The notes under the pieces are model-generated. The model was not told the origin of the DNA. It worked only from the letters and a program-made list of their open reading frames with translations, and did no database searches. Both the position numbers and the translations under genes were made by a program. From Cellulomonas triticagri (GTDB taxonomy: Bacteria > Actinomycetota > Actinomycetes > Actinomycetales > Cellulomonadaceae), in assembly GCF_003696205.1 (NCBI RefSeq), contig NZ_RFFI01000015.1, positions 1-47,994 on the forward strand: DNA of 47,994 nucleotides. The letters are read 5' to 3'. Below are positions 1 through 8,695 of the stretch, piece by piece; position 1 is the stretch's first letter, and each line of letters starts with the position of its first letter.

Positions 1-126
1 GGCGTCGGCGGCACCGGGGGCAGGGTCCGCCGGGGGCGCTGGTGCGGCTGCCACCGCGGGCGCCGCGCCGAGCACGGCGGCGACGGCGAGCGCGAGCAGG
101 GCGGCGGGGACGCGGGTGCGGATCAC
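1..126 (-). CDS. N-terminal fragment of a secreted protein
   Basis: Only the first 42 codons are present; the gene runs off the left edge. It starts with GTG at 126, with a GGAGG ribosome site about 8 bases upstream. The translation begins MIRTRVPAALLALAVAAV, then a hydrophobic core and an AVAA-like cleavage region, followed by an Ala/Pro-rich stretch. This is a classical Sec signal peptide. The mature function cannot be read. It lies 139 bases downstream of, and on the same strand as, the WxL-like surface protein. In Gram-positives WxL proteins are often encoded next to DUF916-type partner proteins, so a partner role is possible, but that is only an inference from position. Confidence 0.7.
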   Translation of the reverse strand, partial: MIRTRVPAALLALAVAAVLGAAPAVAAAPAPPADPAPGAADA

Positions 127-203
127 GGCGGGGCCTCCGGGTCGACGGTGACGACGGGTGCGGGTGCTGCGGGGTGCTGCGAGGTTGCTGCGGGAGCGGG
201 TGC

Positions 204-245
204 CCGTCCCGCCCGCCGGCGACGAGGAGCCGGCGGGCGGGACGG
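204..245 (-). terminator. 17-bp perfect hairpin after the WxL-like gene
   Basis: Arms 204-220 and 229-245 are perfectly complementary over 17 bp around an 8-base loop. The hairpin lies 20 bases past the stop codon of the WxL-like gene on the minus strand. There is no T tract, which is usual for GC-rich actinobacterial terminators. Confidence 0.75.
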
Positions 246-265
246 ACGGGACGGGTCGCCCGGTG

Positions 266-1540
266 CTAGCTGAGCGCGGTGAGCGTCAGCGTCGCGGTGA
301 ACGTGCCCGACGGGGTGTCGAGCGGGAGCTGCAGGTCGAGGTCCGCCCCGACGACCGAGGCACCCCGGGCGTGCCCGGTCTCGGCGCTCGCGAGCGTGCG
401 GGCCACGGACAGGCCGTCGCCCTCCTCGAACCCGGACGGCACCGCGGGCCCGGCCACGGCGTCGCCGCCGTTCTCCAGGACCTCGGGCGTCCAGCCCAGG
501 TGCTTCGCGGACAGGGTCTGGTCCCCGGCCGTGAAGTCGCTGACCTGCGCGGTGATCGACCACTCGGGGTCTCCCGCCCGGGTGTCCTGCACCCGGACCG
601 GGACGATCTCGCCCGTGGCCTGGTACCGGTCCTCGAGCTCCTCGGCGACGCCGAGGTTCACCAGGCCGGAGGTGCCCTCCAGGGACCACACGAGCTCACC
701 GGCCCGCTGCTCCGGGACGGTCACGGCGAGGGACTGGTCCCCCGCGGCGACCTCGCCCGGCGCGTCGCCGGTGTGCTCGCCGTCGACGGCCCCGGCGGTG
801 TTGCCCGGCCCGAAGGCCGCCGCGGGGTCGTTGTCGGCGAGGCGGATCGTGCCGAGGACGGTGGTGCCCGCCACCCGCAGGTTCGCGGTGTTGCCGGTGA
901 GCACGAGGTCCTGGCCGATGGTGTTGCCCCACGTGTCCGCCGCACCGTCGGCGGTGGCGCCGACGAGCACGTCCCGGCTGCTGCCGGTCACGGACACCGA
1001 GCCCCGGACGACCGCCCCGGCGACGGTGACGCCCCAGTCGGAGTCCGCGACGGCGACGTCGCCGCCGACACCGGTCTGCAGCAGGTCGACGTACGTCGCC
1101 GCCTGCGTCGTGAGGCTCCCGCCGATCTCCGACGCCGTGACCTCGACGTCGAGACCGCCCGCGGCGACGTCGCCGCCGACCGTGAGGTCGTTGAGGTACA
1201 GGAACCCGACGCGGCTGCCGGTGGTGTACGCCGACACGTCGCCGTCGACCCGCGTGCCGTCCAGCAGCACGCCGTACGGGTCGGTGGCGACGACGTCGCC
1301 GGTGACCGTCACCGACGTGGCGTCGAGCCAGCCGTCCGCCTCGACGGTGATGCTGCCCTCGACGGTCGCTCCGCCCAGGACGCAGGTGGCACCGGCGGGG
1401 ACCCGCAGGTCGCCGGTGACGGCCTGGTCGCCCAGGTCGGTGGTGCAGTCGGTGCTGACCGCCTGCGCCGCCGTGGCGCCGAGGAGGACGAGCCCGACCG
1501 TCCCGACCAGCGCGGTCGGGACCGAGTAGATGCGCTTCAT
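266..1540 (-). CDS. Secreted beta-solenoid protein with WxL-like C-terminal domain
   Basis: The protein has 424 residues and starts at ATG 1540 behind GGGAGAC. It has a signal peptide (MKRIYSVPTAL to about residue 28, ending AAQA). Residues about 40-250 form a repeat series built around short G-[DS]-[VLI] turns (VTGDL, VEGSI, VTGDV, VDGDV, VGGDV, IGGSL, VRGSV), which suggests a beta-helix like that of bactofilin-type polymer-forming domains. Residues about 290-424 contain W-S-L, the motif WSITAQVSDF and the closing LTLTAL, the pattern of WxL cell-wall-binding domains. The likely role is a non-covalently wall-attached surface protein. WxL proteins are best known in Firmicutes, and this assignment rests on motif pattern alone. 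Confidence 0.7.
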   Translation of the reverse strand: MKRIYSVPTALVGTVGLVLLGATAAQAVSTDCTTDLGDQAVTGDLRVPAGATCVLGGATVEGSITVEADGWLDATSVTVTGDVVATDPYGVLLDGTRVDGDVSAYTTGSRVGFLYLNDLTVGGDVAAGGLDVEVTASEIGGSLTTQAATYVDLLQTGVGGDVAVADSDWGVTVAGAVVRGSVSVTGSSRDVLVGATADGAADTWGNTIGQDLVLTGNTANLRVAGTTVLGTIRLADNDPAAAFGPGNTAGAVDGEHTGDAPGEVAAGDQSLAVTVPEQRAGELVWSLEGTSGLVNLGVAEELEDRYQATGEIVPVRVQDTRAGDPEWSITAQVSDFTAGDQTLSAKHLGWTPEVLENGGDAVAGPAVPSGFEEGDGLSVARTLASAETGHARGASVVGADLDLQLPLDTPSGTFTATLTLTALS

Positions 1541-1553
1541 GGTCGTCTCCCTC

Positions 1554-2561
1554 TCAGCCGCGCAGGCCGGCGATGGCGTCGTAGCTGCGGTCCGCGTTGC
1601 CGAACGAGTCGACGGCGTTCGGCGGCACGGCCGTCGAGGACGCGTTGTCCTGCTCGTAGAGGCCGAAGTGCTGCCCGCGGGTGCGCAGCTGGGACAGGAA
1701 CTGCTGGTAGGGCAGGTCGCCGGCGCCGAACTCGATGATGTCGTAGCCGTTGGCGCTGGCCTCGTTGGCCTTGCCGTCCTTCAGGTGCAGCAGCGGGTAG
1801 CGCCGCGGGTTGCGCAGGACGTAGTCCACCGGCTCGAAACCGGGGTACTTGTGCTGCCCGACGTAGGCCCAGTAGATGTCCATCTCCAGGTACACCAGGT
1901 CCGGGTCGGTGTTGTCGTAGAACACGTCGTACAGCCGCACGGACGGGTCGACCGGGTCGAACCGGAACTCCCCGTCGTGGTTGTGCTGGTAGAGCTTCAG
2001 CCCGGCGGCCCGGACCTGCTCGCCCCAGCCGTTCCACTCCTCCGCCGCGGCGAGGTAGCCCTCCTTCGTGGCGGTGTTGGTCGGGGCATTGCCGGTGCCG
2101 AGGTGCGGCATGCCGAGGGTGTGCGCGATGTCGATCTGGTTGGCCAGGTCGGTGCGCAGCAGCTGGGTGCTGACGTGGCTGCCCACGGCCCGCAGGCCGT
2201 TGTCGTCGAGCAGCGTCCGGATCTCCGCCGGGGTGATCGCCCCGACGTTGCCCTGCGTGTAGCCCGCGAACTCCACCTCGGCGTAGCCGATGCGGCCGAG
2301 CTCCTCGAACACGGCCCGGAAGCCGAGCGAGCTGACCTTGTCGCGGATGGTGAACAGCTGGATGCCGATGCGGTTGGCCGGGACGAGGCGGGTGCGCCCC
2401 ACCCCCGGTGCCGCGGCGGGCAGCGGGCCCGCGGCGCCCGCGGCGGAGCTGCCGAGGGCGGTCCCGACGCCCACGGCCACCGTGGAGGCCGCGAGGGCCT
2501 TCATCAGCGACCGCCGGCTCATCGGCCGGGCGGGCAGGGAGGCGTGCTGGTGCGTGCTCAT
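1554..2561 (-). CDS. Tat-exported sugar phosphate isomerase/epimerase (TIM barrel)
   Basis: The 335-residue protein starts at ATG 2561 behind a strong GAAGGAG site; the open frame continues upstream, but the Tat signal fixes this start. The N-terminus has the twin-arginine motif SRRSLMKALAAS, so it should be exported folded. The rest is an AP-endonuclease-2/xylose-isomerase-like TIM barrel: RIGIQLFTIRDK opens strand 1, EVEFAGY follows, LKLYQHNHDGEF carries likely metal or substrate ligands, YLEMDIYWA is a typical metal-binding strand, and PLLHLKDG is near the end. This family isomerises or epimerises sugars and sugar acids. It lies just downstream of the secreted sugar dehydrogenase on the same strand, which suggests the two act on the same extracellular sugar. 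The substrate is unknown. Confidence 0.85.
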   Translation of the reverse strand: MSTHQHASLPARPMSRRSLMKALAASTVAVGVGTALGSSAAGAAGPLPAAAPGVGRTRLVPANRIGIQLFTIRDKVSSLGFRAVFEELGRIGYAEVEFAGYTQGNVGAITPAEIRTLLDDNGLRAVGSHVSTQLLRTDLANQIDIAHTLGMPHLGTGNAPTNTATKEGYLAAAEEWNGWGEQVRAAGLKLYQHNHDGEFRFDPVDPSVRLYDVFYDNTDPDLVYLEMDIYWAYVGQHKYPGFEPVDYVLRNPRRYPLLHLKDGKANEASANGYDIIEFGAGDLPYQQFLSQLRTRGQHFGLYEQDNASSTAVPPNAVDSFGNADRSYDAIAGLRG

Positions 2562-2584
2562 GTCTCTCCTTCGAGACGGCCGGT

Positions 2585-2615
2585 CCGGCCCGGGCTGACG
2601 CGCAGCCCGGGCCGG
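2585..2615 (-). terminator. 13-bp hairpin between dehydrogenase and isomerase genes
   Basis: Arms 2585-2597 and 2603-2615 are a perfect 13-bp inverted repeat with a 5-base loop (ACGCG). It sits in the 65-base gap after the dehydrogenase stop and before the isomerase ribosome site. It could be a partial terminator that lowers isomerase expression, or an mRNA-stabilising hairpin. Confidence 0.6.
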
Positions 2616-2626
2616 CCGGCGCGCGG

Positions 2627-5600
2627 TCAGCTGCGGACGGTCAGGGTGGTGCTCGCGGTGGCGCCGCCGATGCCGGGGGTCCCGGCGTAGGCGACGTCGA
2701 CCTTGTAGGTGCCCACGGGCAGGCGCCCGAGGGTGACGACGCTCGCGCCGGAGGCGTCGAGGGTCCCGGTGAGCGTGGCCACCACCGCGTTGTTGCGCTT
2801 GACAGTCACGGTGACGTCGCCCGGGGCCGCGACGCCGCTGGCCGTGGTCACCTGGACGGTGGCCTTGGCGGCGACGGCGGGCTTGACCGGGTTGGGCGAC
2901 ACCGTGGCGGTCACGGTGGAGGTGGTGCGCGCGACGGTCAGCCGCACGGTGCCGGACGACGGCTGGAAGACCTCGCCGCCGAGGAAGGACGCGGTCACCG
3001 TGTGGGTGCCGACGCCCAGGGTCGGGTCGAGCGCGATCGACGCCGTGCCGTCCGCGCCGAGCTCGCCGCGGCCGACCTCGGTCTCGCCGACGGTGAGGAC
3101 GACCTCGCCGGTCGCCGCGCCCTCGGCCGCCCCGACGACCACCGCGACCGCACCGGGGGCGCCGTAGGGCACCCGCGCCGCGGCGACGGTCGCCGTGGTG
3201 GTGGTGCCGACGGTCGGCTCCTCCGGGGCGTCCAGGTCGATGGTGAACGCGACCTGCCCGACCTCGGAGACCAGGCCCGCCGTGTCGGTGGCCCGGTACC
3301 GCAGGTCGTACGCGCCGCTCTCGGAGAACGTCACGCCGTACTGCTGGTTGGCGCTGAGGTTGACCCAGGTGGTCCCGCCGTCGCGCGAGTACTGCACGCT
3401 CGCGAGCGCGCCGTTCTCGGTCGGCTGCACGGAGAACCGCACCGGCTCGGTGTAGACGCCGCCGGCACCCGTGGGTGCCGCCGGGGCCAGGGTGTGCGCC
3501 ACGGTCGGGGCCGTGACGTCGCCCGCACCGGCACCGACCATGGTGACGGCGTCGAGCGCGAGCTCGTCGGCCGAGGTGACGAACAGCTCGCCCGTGCCCT
3601 CGGGGGCGTCGAAGGTGATCTCGACGTCCTTCCAGCCGGACCCGGCCGGGATCGTGGCCGTCGCGAACGGTGCCGCGTCGGCCGCGCCCCAGCGGAGCTG
3701 GACCTCGCCGCCGCCGGACGCCCGGACCACGGCGCCCGTGATGCCGCCGAAGTTCACCGGCGCGTACCGCAGGCTGTCCCCGGCGCCGAGACCCCGGACG
3801 GCGCTGCCGCCGGAGGCGGACTCGTCGGCGTAGACCGCCACGCCCGTGCGGGTCGCGGCGTGCTCGGCCTGCTGCTCCTTCGGGTTGAGCCGCAGCGTCG
3901 CCTCGCCGGTGGCGGCGGGCAGGCCGTTCGCGCCCGCGTCGCGGTACGTGACCACGACCGCGCCGTACAGCAGCGCGCCCGGGCCGTGCTCCGGGGAGTT
4001 CACGTCGGTCTTCCACGCACCCGCGCAGCCCGTGCCCGAGACCTCGGGGTGGGCGTGCTCGTCGTGGCCGAGGCCGTACGTCCAGGACACGCGGCTGCAC
4101 TCGGTGGCCGCGCCGTCCTCGGCGTCCTGCGTCGTCACCCGGTACGGGATGGCGTCGCCCCAGGAGAAGAACGCCCCGTCGCCGGGCTGGGCGATGGTCA
4201 CCTCGGGCGCCTGGTTGCCGACCGAGATCACCCGGGAGGTGAGCGTGAACTTGCCCTCCGGGTCGGTGACCTTGAGCCGCGCCGTGTACGCCTTGATCTC
4301 GGTGTACGTGTGCTCCGCCGTGACACCGGTGGCGTCGAACGTGCCGTCCCCGTCGACGTCCCACTCGTACGTCAGGTCGCTGCCCTCGGGGTCGCTCGAC
4401 GCCGAGGCGTCGAACTCGACCGTGAGCGGCGCCGTCGACGACGACGTCGGGGTCGCGGTGAACGCGGCGCGCGGCGCCTTGTTCCCCTCGGCGTAGGCGA
4501 TCCGGTACAGCCCCGCGTCGGGGTTGGCCCGGAAGAAGCCGTCGCCGTAGTCGAGGACGTACATCGACCCGTCCGGGCCGAACTCGATGTCCATCGGGTT
4601 GTCGACCGGCGGCCAGCCCTCGGCCGTGATCGCCGCGTTCGGCGTGACGTCCTCGATGTGCGTGACCTCGAAGGTGTCCCAGTCGACGGTGAACGCCGCC
4701 AGGTAGTCCTGCGAGAACTCGCCGAAGAACGCCTTGCCCTCCCAGTACGCCGGCCAGGCGTCCGGTCCGGCGTCGTCCGGGCGGTGGTAGACCGGCCCGC
4801 CCATCGGGCCCTGGCCGTTCCCGGTGCCGAAGTTCACCAGCTCGTCCCACGGCTGGTCGCCCGGGGCGTCGCCGTAGTAGAGCGTGGCCGGGCGAGCAGG
4901 GGGCAGGTTCGTCAGGCCGGTGTTCCACCGCGAGTCGTTGACCAGGTTCTCCGGGTCGAAGAACGCCCCCGGCGTCGCCGTGGCGAAGTCCCAGTCGTTG
5001 TACGCGAAGTTGTCGCCGTGGACGTACGGCCAGCCGGAGTTGTGCGGGTCGTCCAGCGAGACGACGTTCCACTCCACCAGGCCCATCGGGCCGCGCCCCG
5101 CGGTGGCGGCGACGGCGGACGTGGCGTCCGGGCCGTAGTCACCCCAGGACAGCGAGTTCGTCTCCGGGTCGACGTCGATCTTGAACGGGTTGCGCACGCC
5201 CATCACGAAGATCTCCGGGCGCGTGTCCTCGGTCCCCTCGGGGAACAGGTTCCCCTCCGGGATCGTGTACGTCCCGTCCTCCTCGACGTGGATCCGCAGG
5301 ATCTTGCCGCGCAGGTCGTTCGTGTTCCCCGCACCGCGGCGGGCGTCGAAGCCCGGGTTCATGCCCGGGGCGTCGTTGTTGGGCGCGAAGCCGTTGGCGC
5401 CCGGCGTGCCGGCGGGGGTGTTGTCACCGGTCGACAGGTACAGGTTGCCGTCGGCGTCCCAGTCGAAGTCGGCGCCCACGTGGCAGCACTGCCCGCGCTG
5501 GACCTCGACGTCGAGGATCTGCTGCTCGGACGCGAGGTCCAGGCCGCTGCCGGTCCACTGGAACCGCGAGAGCCGGTTCACGCCGACCCACTGGTCCCAG

Positions 5601-6073
5601 TAGGACTCGTCCTGCCCGGCGGGCAGCGTGTTCGGCGCCGACCCGGCGGGCGTGCCGCTGATCGGCGCGTACACCAGGTAGACCCAGTTGTTCTCCGCGA
5701 AGTCCGGGTCGATGCCGATGGACTGCAGCCCGTCCTCGGAGTTCGCGTACACCGGGATCGTGTTCGTGATCCGGGTGACGCCCGTGGCGGGGTCGGTGAG
5801 CCGCACGTCGCCGTTGCGGGCGGTGTGCAGCACGCGGCCGTCGGGCAGCACCGCGAGGTCCAGCGGCTCGCCGACGTCCTTGGTCAGGGTGGTCTTCTCG
5901 TAGTTGCCCCAGTCCAGCGCCGCGTCGGCACCGGGCTCGGCCCCGTGGTCCACGCCGTCGTGGGCCACCACGGGTGCGGCGCCCAGCGCCAGACCCGTCA
6001 CGGTGAGCACGCCCGCGAGGGTGACGGCCACCGTTCTCCTGCCGCGGTGCGCCCGCGGCTCGATACGCTTCAT
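2627..6073 (-). CDS. Secreted PQQ-type sugar dehydrogenase with PKD, CBM6-like and Ig-like modules
   Basis: This 1148-residue multidomain exoprotein starts at ATG 6073, with GAGGAG about 11 bases upstream. A signal peptide covers residues 1 to about 38. Residues about 50-520 form a glucose/sorbosone dehydrogenase beta-propeller (GEPLDLAVLPDGRVLHT, DGLQSIGIDPDF, PMDIEFGPDGSMYVLDYGDG). A PKD domain follows (APLTVEFDASASSDPEG, DLTYEWDVDGDG), then a spacer with paired Cys, a CBM6-like jelly roll (about 740-860, ending ELALDAVTMVG), an OmpL47/FN3-like module (SVQYSRDGGTTWVNL) and two Ig-like domains ending at SSTTLTVRS. The family oxidises sugars with PQQ, often outside the cell, but no pqq genes are in view and the cofactor is inferred. 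The accessory domains suggest polysaccharide or wall attachment. Confidence 0.9.
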   Translation of the reverse strand: MKRIEPRAHRGRRTVAVTLAGVLTVTGLALGAAPVVAHDGVDHGAEPGADAALDWGNYEKTTLTKDVGEPLDLAVLPDGRVLHTARNGDVRLTDPATGVTRITNTIPVYANSEDGLQSIGIDPDFAENNWVYLVYAPISGTPAGSAPNTLPAGQDESYWDQWVGVNRLSRFQWTGSGLDLASEQQILDVEVQRGQCCHVGADFDWDADGNLYLSTGDNTPAGTPGANGFAPNNDAPGMNPGFDARRGAGNTNDLRGKILRIHVEEDGTYTIPEGNLFPEGTEDTRPEIFVMGVRNPFKIDVDPETNSLSWGDYGPDATSAVAATAGRGPMGLVEWNVVSLDDPHNSGWPYVHGDNFAYNDWDFATATPGAFFDPENLVNDSRWNTGLTNLPPARPATLYYGDAPGDQPWDELVNFGTGNGQGPMGGPVYHRPDDAGPDAWPAYWEGKAFFGEFSQDYLAAFTVDWDTFEVTHIEDVTPNAAITAEGWPPVDNPMDIEFGPDGSMYVLDYGDGFFRANPDAGLYRIAYAEGNKAPRAAFTATPTSSSTAPLTVEFDASASSDPEGSDLTYEWDVDGDGTFDATGVTAEHTYTEIKAYTARLKVTDPEGKFTLTSRVISVGNQAPEVTIAQPGDGAFFSWGDAIPYRVTTQDAEDGAATECSRVSWTYGLGHDEHAHPEVSGTGCAGAWKTDVNSPEHGPGALLYGAVVVTYRDAGANGLPAATGEATLRLNPKEQQAEHAATRTGVAVYADESASGGSAVRGLGAGDSLRYAPVNFGGITGAVVRASGGGEVQLRWGAADAAPFATATIPAGSGWKDVEITFDAPEGTGELFVTSADELALDAVTMVGAGAGDVTAPTVAHTLAPAAPTGAGGVYTEPVRFSVQPTENGALASVQYSRDGGTTWVNLSANQQYGVTFSESGAYDLRYRATDTAGLVSEVGQVAFTIDLDAPEEPTVGTTTTATVAAARVPYGAPGAVAVVVGAAEGAATGEVVLTVGETEVGRGELGADGTASIALDPTLGVGTHTVTASFLGGEVFQPSSGTVRLTVARTTSTVTATVSPNPVKPAVAAKATVQVTTASGVAAPGDVTVTVKRNNAVVATLTGTLDASGASVVTLGRLPVGTYKVDVAYAGTPGIGGATASTTLTVRS

Positions 6074-6105
6074 GAGTGATGCAGCTCCTCTGGAGTGTCG
6101 TCACA

Positions 6106-6151
6106 GAGGTCGGGTTCTTGCGTCGTCCCCACGGTGTCGGAACCCGACCTC
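6106..6151 (-). promoter_or_regulatory. 12-bp inverted repeat upstream of the sugar dehydrogenase
   Basis: GAGGTCGGGTTC (6106-6117) and GAACCCGACCTC (6140-6151) are perfectly complementary with a 22-base spacer. The pair lies 33-78 bases before the dehydrogenase start and about 100 bases after the stop of the upstream oxidoreductase. It may be a two-half-site operator, a leader hairpin, or a terminator for the upstream gene. Confidence 0.5.
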
Positions 6152-6254
6152 CTCACCCGGCCGACGTCGTCGTCCGCCGGTGGCACGAGTCCCCACCCCC
6201 TCTCCCCCTCGAGCGGTGCTCCGTCACGTCGGTGTGCTGGTGGCGCGTGCGACC

Positions 6255-7436
6255 TCAGGTCAGCGCGACCCAGCGGCTGCCGTCCGCGGCGCTGCGCTCG
6301 ACGGCGTCGAGCACCCGCTGCACCGCCAGGCCGTCGGCGAACGACGGCGTCGGCTGCTCGCCGGCCGCGATCGCCCCGACCAGGTCGACCACCTGGTGCG
6401 TGAACGCGTGCTCGTACCCGAGCCCGTGCCCCGGCGGCCACCACTGCGCCACGTACGCGTGCTGCGGCTCCGTGACGACCACCCGGCGGAACCCGGCGGT
6501 CGTCGCGTCCTCGGTCGCGTCGTGGAAGTGCAGGACGTTCATGTCCTCGAAGTCGAACGCGAGGGACCCGCGCTCACCGTTCACCTCGAGCCGGATCGCG
6601 TTCTTGCGGCCCGTCGCGAACCGGGTGGCCTCGAAGACGCCGAGCCCACCGCCGGACAGCCGCGCCAGGAACACCGCCGCGTCGTCCACGGTCACCGGGC
6701 CGCGCGCGGCGTCCGGTCCGCTCGACCCGTGCAGCCCCGCGAACTCCGCCGCCACCGGCCGCTCGTGCACGAACGTCTCCAGCACCGCCGAGACGCCGGT
6801 CAGCCGCTCGCCCGTGACGAACTGCGCGAGGTCCACGGCGTGCGAGCCGATGTCCCCCAGGGCGCCCGACCCGGCCGCCTGCTTGTCGAGCCGCCACGAC
6901 AGCGGCGCCTCGGGGTCGGCCAGCCAGTCCTGGAGGTACTGCACGCGCACGTGCCGCACCGTCCCGATCCGGCCGTCCGCGACCAGCTGGCGCGCGAGCT
7001 GCACCGCCGGCACCCGCCGGTAGGTGTAGCCGACCATCGACCGCACGCCCCGCACCGCCGCCGCCTCGGCCGCGGCGACCATCGCCTCGGCCTCCTCGAT
7101 CGTGTTGGCCAGCGGCTTCTCGCACAGCACGTGCTTGCCCGCCTCCAGCGCCGCCACCGCGATCTCCGCGTGGGTGCGCCCGGGGGTGCACACGTCCACC
7201 AGGTCCACGTCCTCGCGGGCCACCAGGTCCTGCCACGACGTGGCGGTGTCCTGCCAGCCCAGCCGGTCCGCGGCGGCCTTGACCGCCACCGCGTCCCGTC
7301 CGCCCAGCACCCGCATGACCGGGGTGAGCGGCAGGTCGAAGAACCGGGGGGCGGTGCGCCACGCCTGCGAGTGCGCGGCGCCCATGAACGCGTACCCCAC
7401 CATGCCGACGCCGAGCGTCGTCGTCTCGTCGGTCAC
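6255..7436 (-). CDS. Gfo/Idh/MocA family NAD(P)-dependent oxidoreductase
   Basis: The 393-residue protein starts at GTG 7436 with GAGGAGG about 6 bases upstream. The Rossmann N-terminus reads GVGMVGYAFMGAAHS (a GxGxxG-like nucleotide loop). VDLVDVCTPGRTHAEIAVAALEAG is followed by the family signature CEKPLANT, whose Lys is catalytic in Idh and Gfo. The C-terminal alpha/beta half has GDIGSHAVDLAQFVTGE, with the Asp and His typical of the family active site. It probably oxidises or epimerises a cyclic polyol or sugar in the cytoplasm. It follows the binding-protein gene by 88 bases on the same strand, so it likely acts on the sugar imported by the adjacent ABC system. Confidence 0.9.
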   Translation of the reverse strand: MTDETTTLGVGMVGYAFMGAAHSQAWRTAPRFFDLPLTPVMRVLGGRDAVAVKAAADRLGWQDTATSWQDLVAREDVDLVDVCTPGRTHAEIAVAALEAGKHVLCEKPLANTIEEAEAMVAAAEAAAVRGVRSMVGYTYRRVPAVQLARQLVADGRIGTVRHVRVQYLQDWLADPEAPLSWRLDKQAAGSGALGDIGSHAVDLAQFVTGERLTGVSAVLETFVHERPVAAEFAGLHGSSGPDAARGPVTVDDAAVFLARLSGGGLGVFEATRFATGRKNAIRLEVNGERGSLAFDFEDMNVLHFHDATEDATTAGFRRVVVTEPQHAYVAQWWPPGHGLGYEHAFTHQVVDLVGAIAAGEQPTPSFADGLAVQRVLDAVERSAADGSRWVALT

Positions 7437-7524
7437 GAGAGCCTCCTCGGGTGGGCGCGGCGGGGCCGGGCGGCCGGCGCCGGGGAGGTCCCCGACGCGC
7501 CGACCGGCCCTGCCGCGACCCGGG

Positions 7525-8592
7525 TCAGGACTCGAAGGCCGAGTCGATGTACTGGTCGACGTTGTCCGCCGTCACGACGGGCGCGTACAGCTGGATCGTG
7601 CGCGGCACGCCGGACGACGCCAGGTCGGCCAGCGACTTGTCGTGCGCCACCAGGCGGGCCAGGCGGATGCCGTCCGCCGCCTGCGTCGACGGGTAGATGA
7701 CCGTCGCCTGCAGCACCGAGTCGCCGCTCTGGATCTCCCGCATGACGTTCGCGGAGCCCGCACCGCCGACCATGAAGAACTCGTCGCGGCCCGCGTTCTC
7801 GATGGCCGCGAGCACGCCGACGCCCTGGTCGTCGTCGTGGTTCCAGATGGCGTCGATCTCGGGCGCCGCCTGCAGCAGGTTCGCCGCCGCCTGCTCGCCG
7901 CCCTGGACCGTGAAGTCCGCCGCGACGCGGTTGCTCACCTCGAGGCCGCAGCCGTCCAGCGCGTCGGCGAAGCCCTGGCTGCGGTCCTGGGTCAGCGGCA
8001 GCGAGTCGATGCCGGCGATCTCCGCGACCACGGCCGACGAGTCGTCGCCCAGCTGCTCGCAGATGTACATGCCGGCCGACACGCCCATGCCGTAGTTGTC
8101 GCCGAGCACGGTGGCGCGGGACGCGAACGGGCTGGAGAACTCCCGGTCCACGTTGATCACCGGGATGCCGGCCTCCATGGCCTGCGTGGCGACGTCGGTG
8201 AGCGCACCGCCGTCGAACGGCAGCAGCACGATCGCGTCGACGCCGTCGTTGATGAACTGCTCGATCTGGCTGATCTGCAGGTTCACGTCGTTGGTGCCCT
8301 CGGCGACCCGGAGCTCGACGTCCTCGTACTTCTCGGCCTCGGCCTGCGCGGCCGTGGTGATCGCGCCCATCCAGCCGTGGTCGGCGGCGGGGGCGGAGAA
8401 GCCGATGACGACGGTCTCGCCCGGCTCGTCGTTGTCGGACACCGCGACCGGGGCCGCGTCCGTGCCGCCGCCCTCCTCCTCGGCCGGGGCGTTCGAGGTG
8501 CAGGCGGCCAGCAGCCCGACCGTGAGCAGGGCCGTCGCGGCGAGCGCGGGACGACGACGTCGGGCGCGGCGCGGGGTGAGCGAGGTGGACAT
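7525..8592 (-). CDS. Sugar ABC transporter substrate-binding lipoprotein (RbsB-like)
   Basis: The 355-residue protein starts at ATG 8592 behind GGAGATC. The signal peptide ends in the lipobox LLAAC, so the mature protein is a membrane-anchored lipoprotein. The fold is a type I periplasmic binding protein of the ribose/galactose class: VVIGFSAPAADHGWMGAI, QIEQFINDGVDAIVLLPFDGG, GIPVINVDREF, and near the end IWNHDDDQGVGVLAAIE. It delivers a monosaccharide or polyol to the permease and ATPase encoded just upstream. Having the binding protein after the permease is unlike the usual rbs order. The ligand cannot be read from sequence. Confidence 0.92.
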   Translation of the reverse strand: MSTSLTPRRARRRRPALAATALLTVGLLAACTSNAPAEEEGGGTDAAPVAVSDNDEPGETVVIGFSAPAADHGWMGAITTAAQAEAEKYEDVELRVAEGTNDVNLQISQIEQFINDGVDAIVLLPFDGGALTDVATQAMEAGIPVINVDREFSSPFASRATVLGDNYGMGVSAGMYICEQLGDDSSAVVAEIAGIDSLPLTQDRSQGFADALDGCGLEVSNRVAADFTVQGGEQAAANLLQAAPEIDAIWNHDDDQGVGVLAAIENAGRDEFFMVGGAGSANVMREIQSGDSVLQATVIYPSTQAADGIRLARLVAHDKSLADLASSGVPRTIQLYAPVVTADNVDQYIDSAFES

Positions 8593-8650
8593 GGGATCTC
8601 CTTCGACGATGTCCGGGTGGCTGGGTGGGCGTGGTTCGGGGTGTGCGGTG

Positions 8651-8665
8651 CCGCGGCCGCCGCGG
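8651..8665 (-). other. Intergenic GC hairpin between permease and binding-protein genes
   Basis: CCGCGG (8651-8656) and CCGCGG (8660-8665) pair around CCG in the 103-base gap after the permease stop. Such stem-loops often protect upstream mRNA or set different expression for the binding protein. No promoter is evident in the gap. Confidence 0.35.
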
Positions 8666-8695
8666 GGCGGCGTCCGTGGGGGTGCGTGTGCGTGC

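Noticed and set aside
2408..6079. Very long open frame on the plus strand opposite the sugar dehydrogenase
   Set aside because: It is the GC-driven mirror of the dehydrogenase gene: Arg/Gly/Val-rich, with no domain, no ribosome site and no third-position codon signal. Similar mirrors lie opposite most large genes here.
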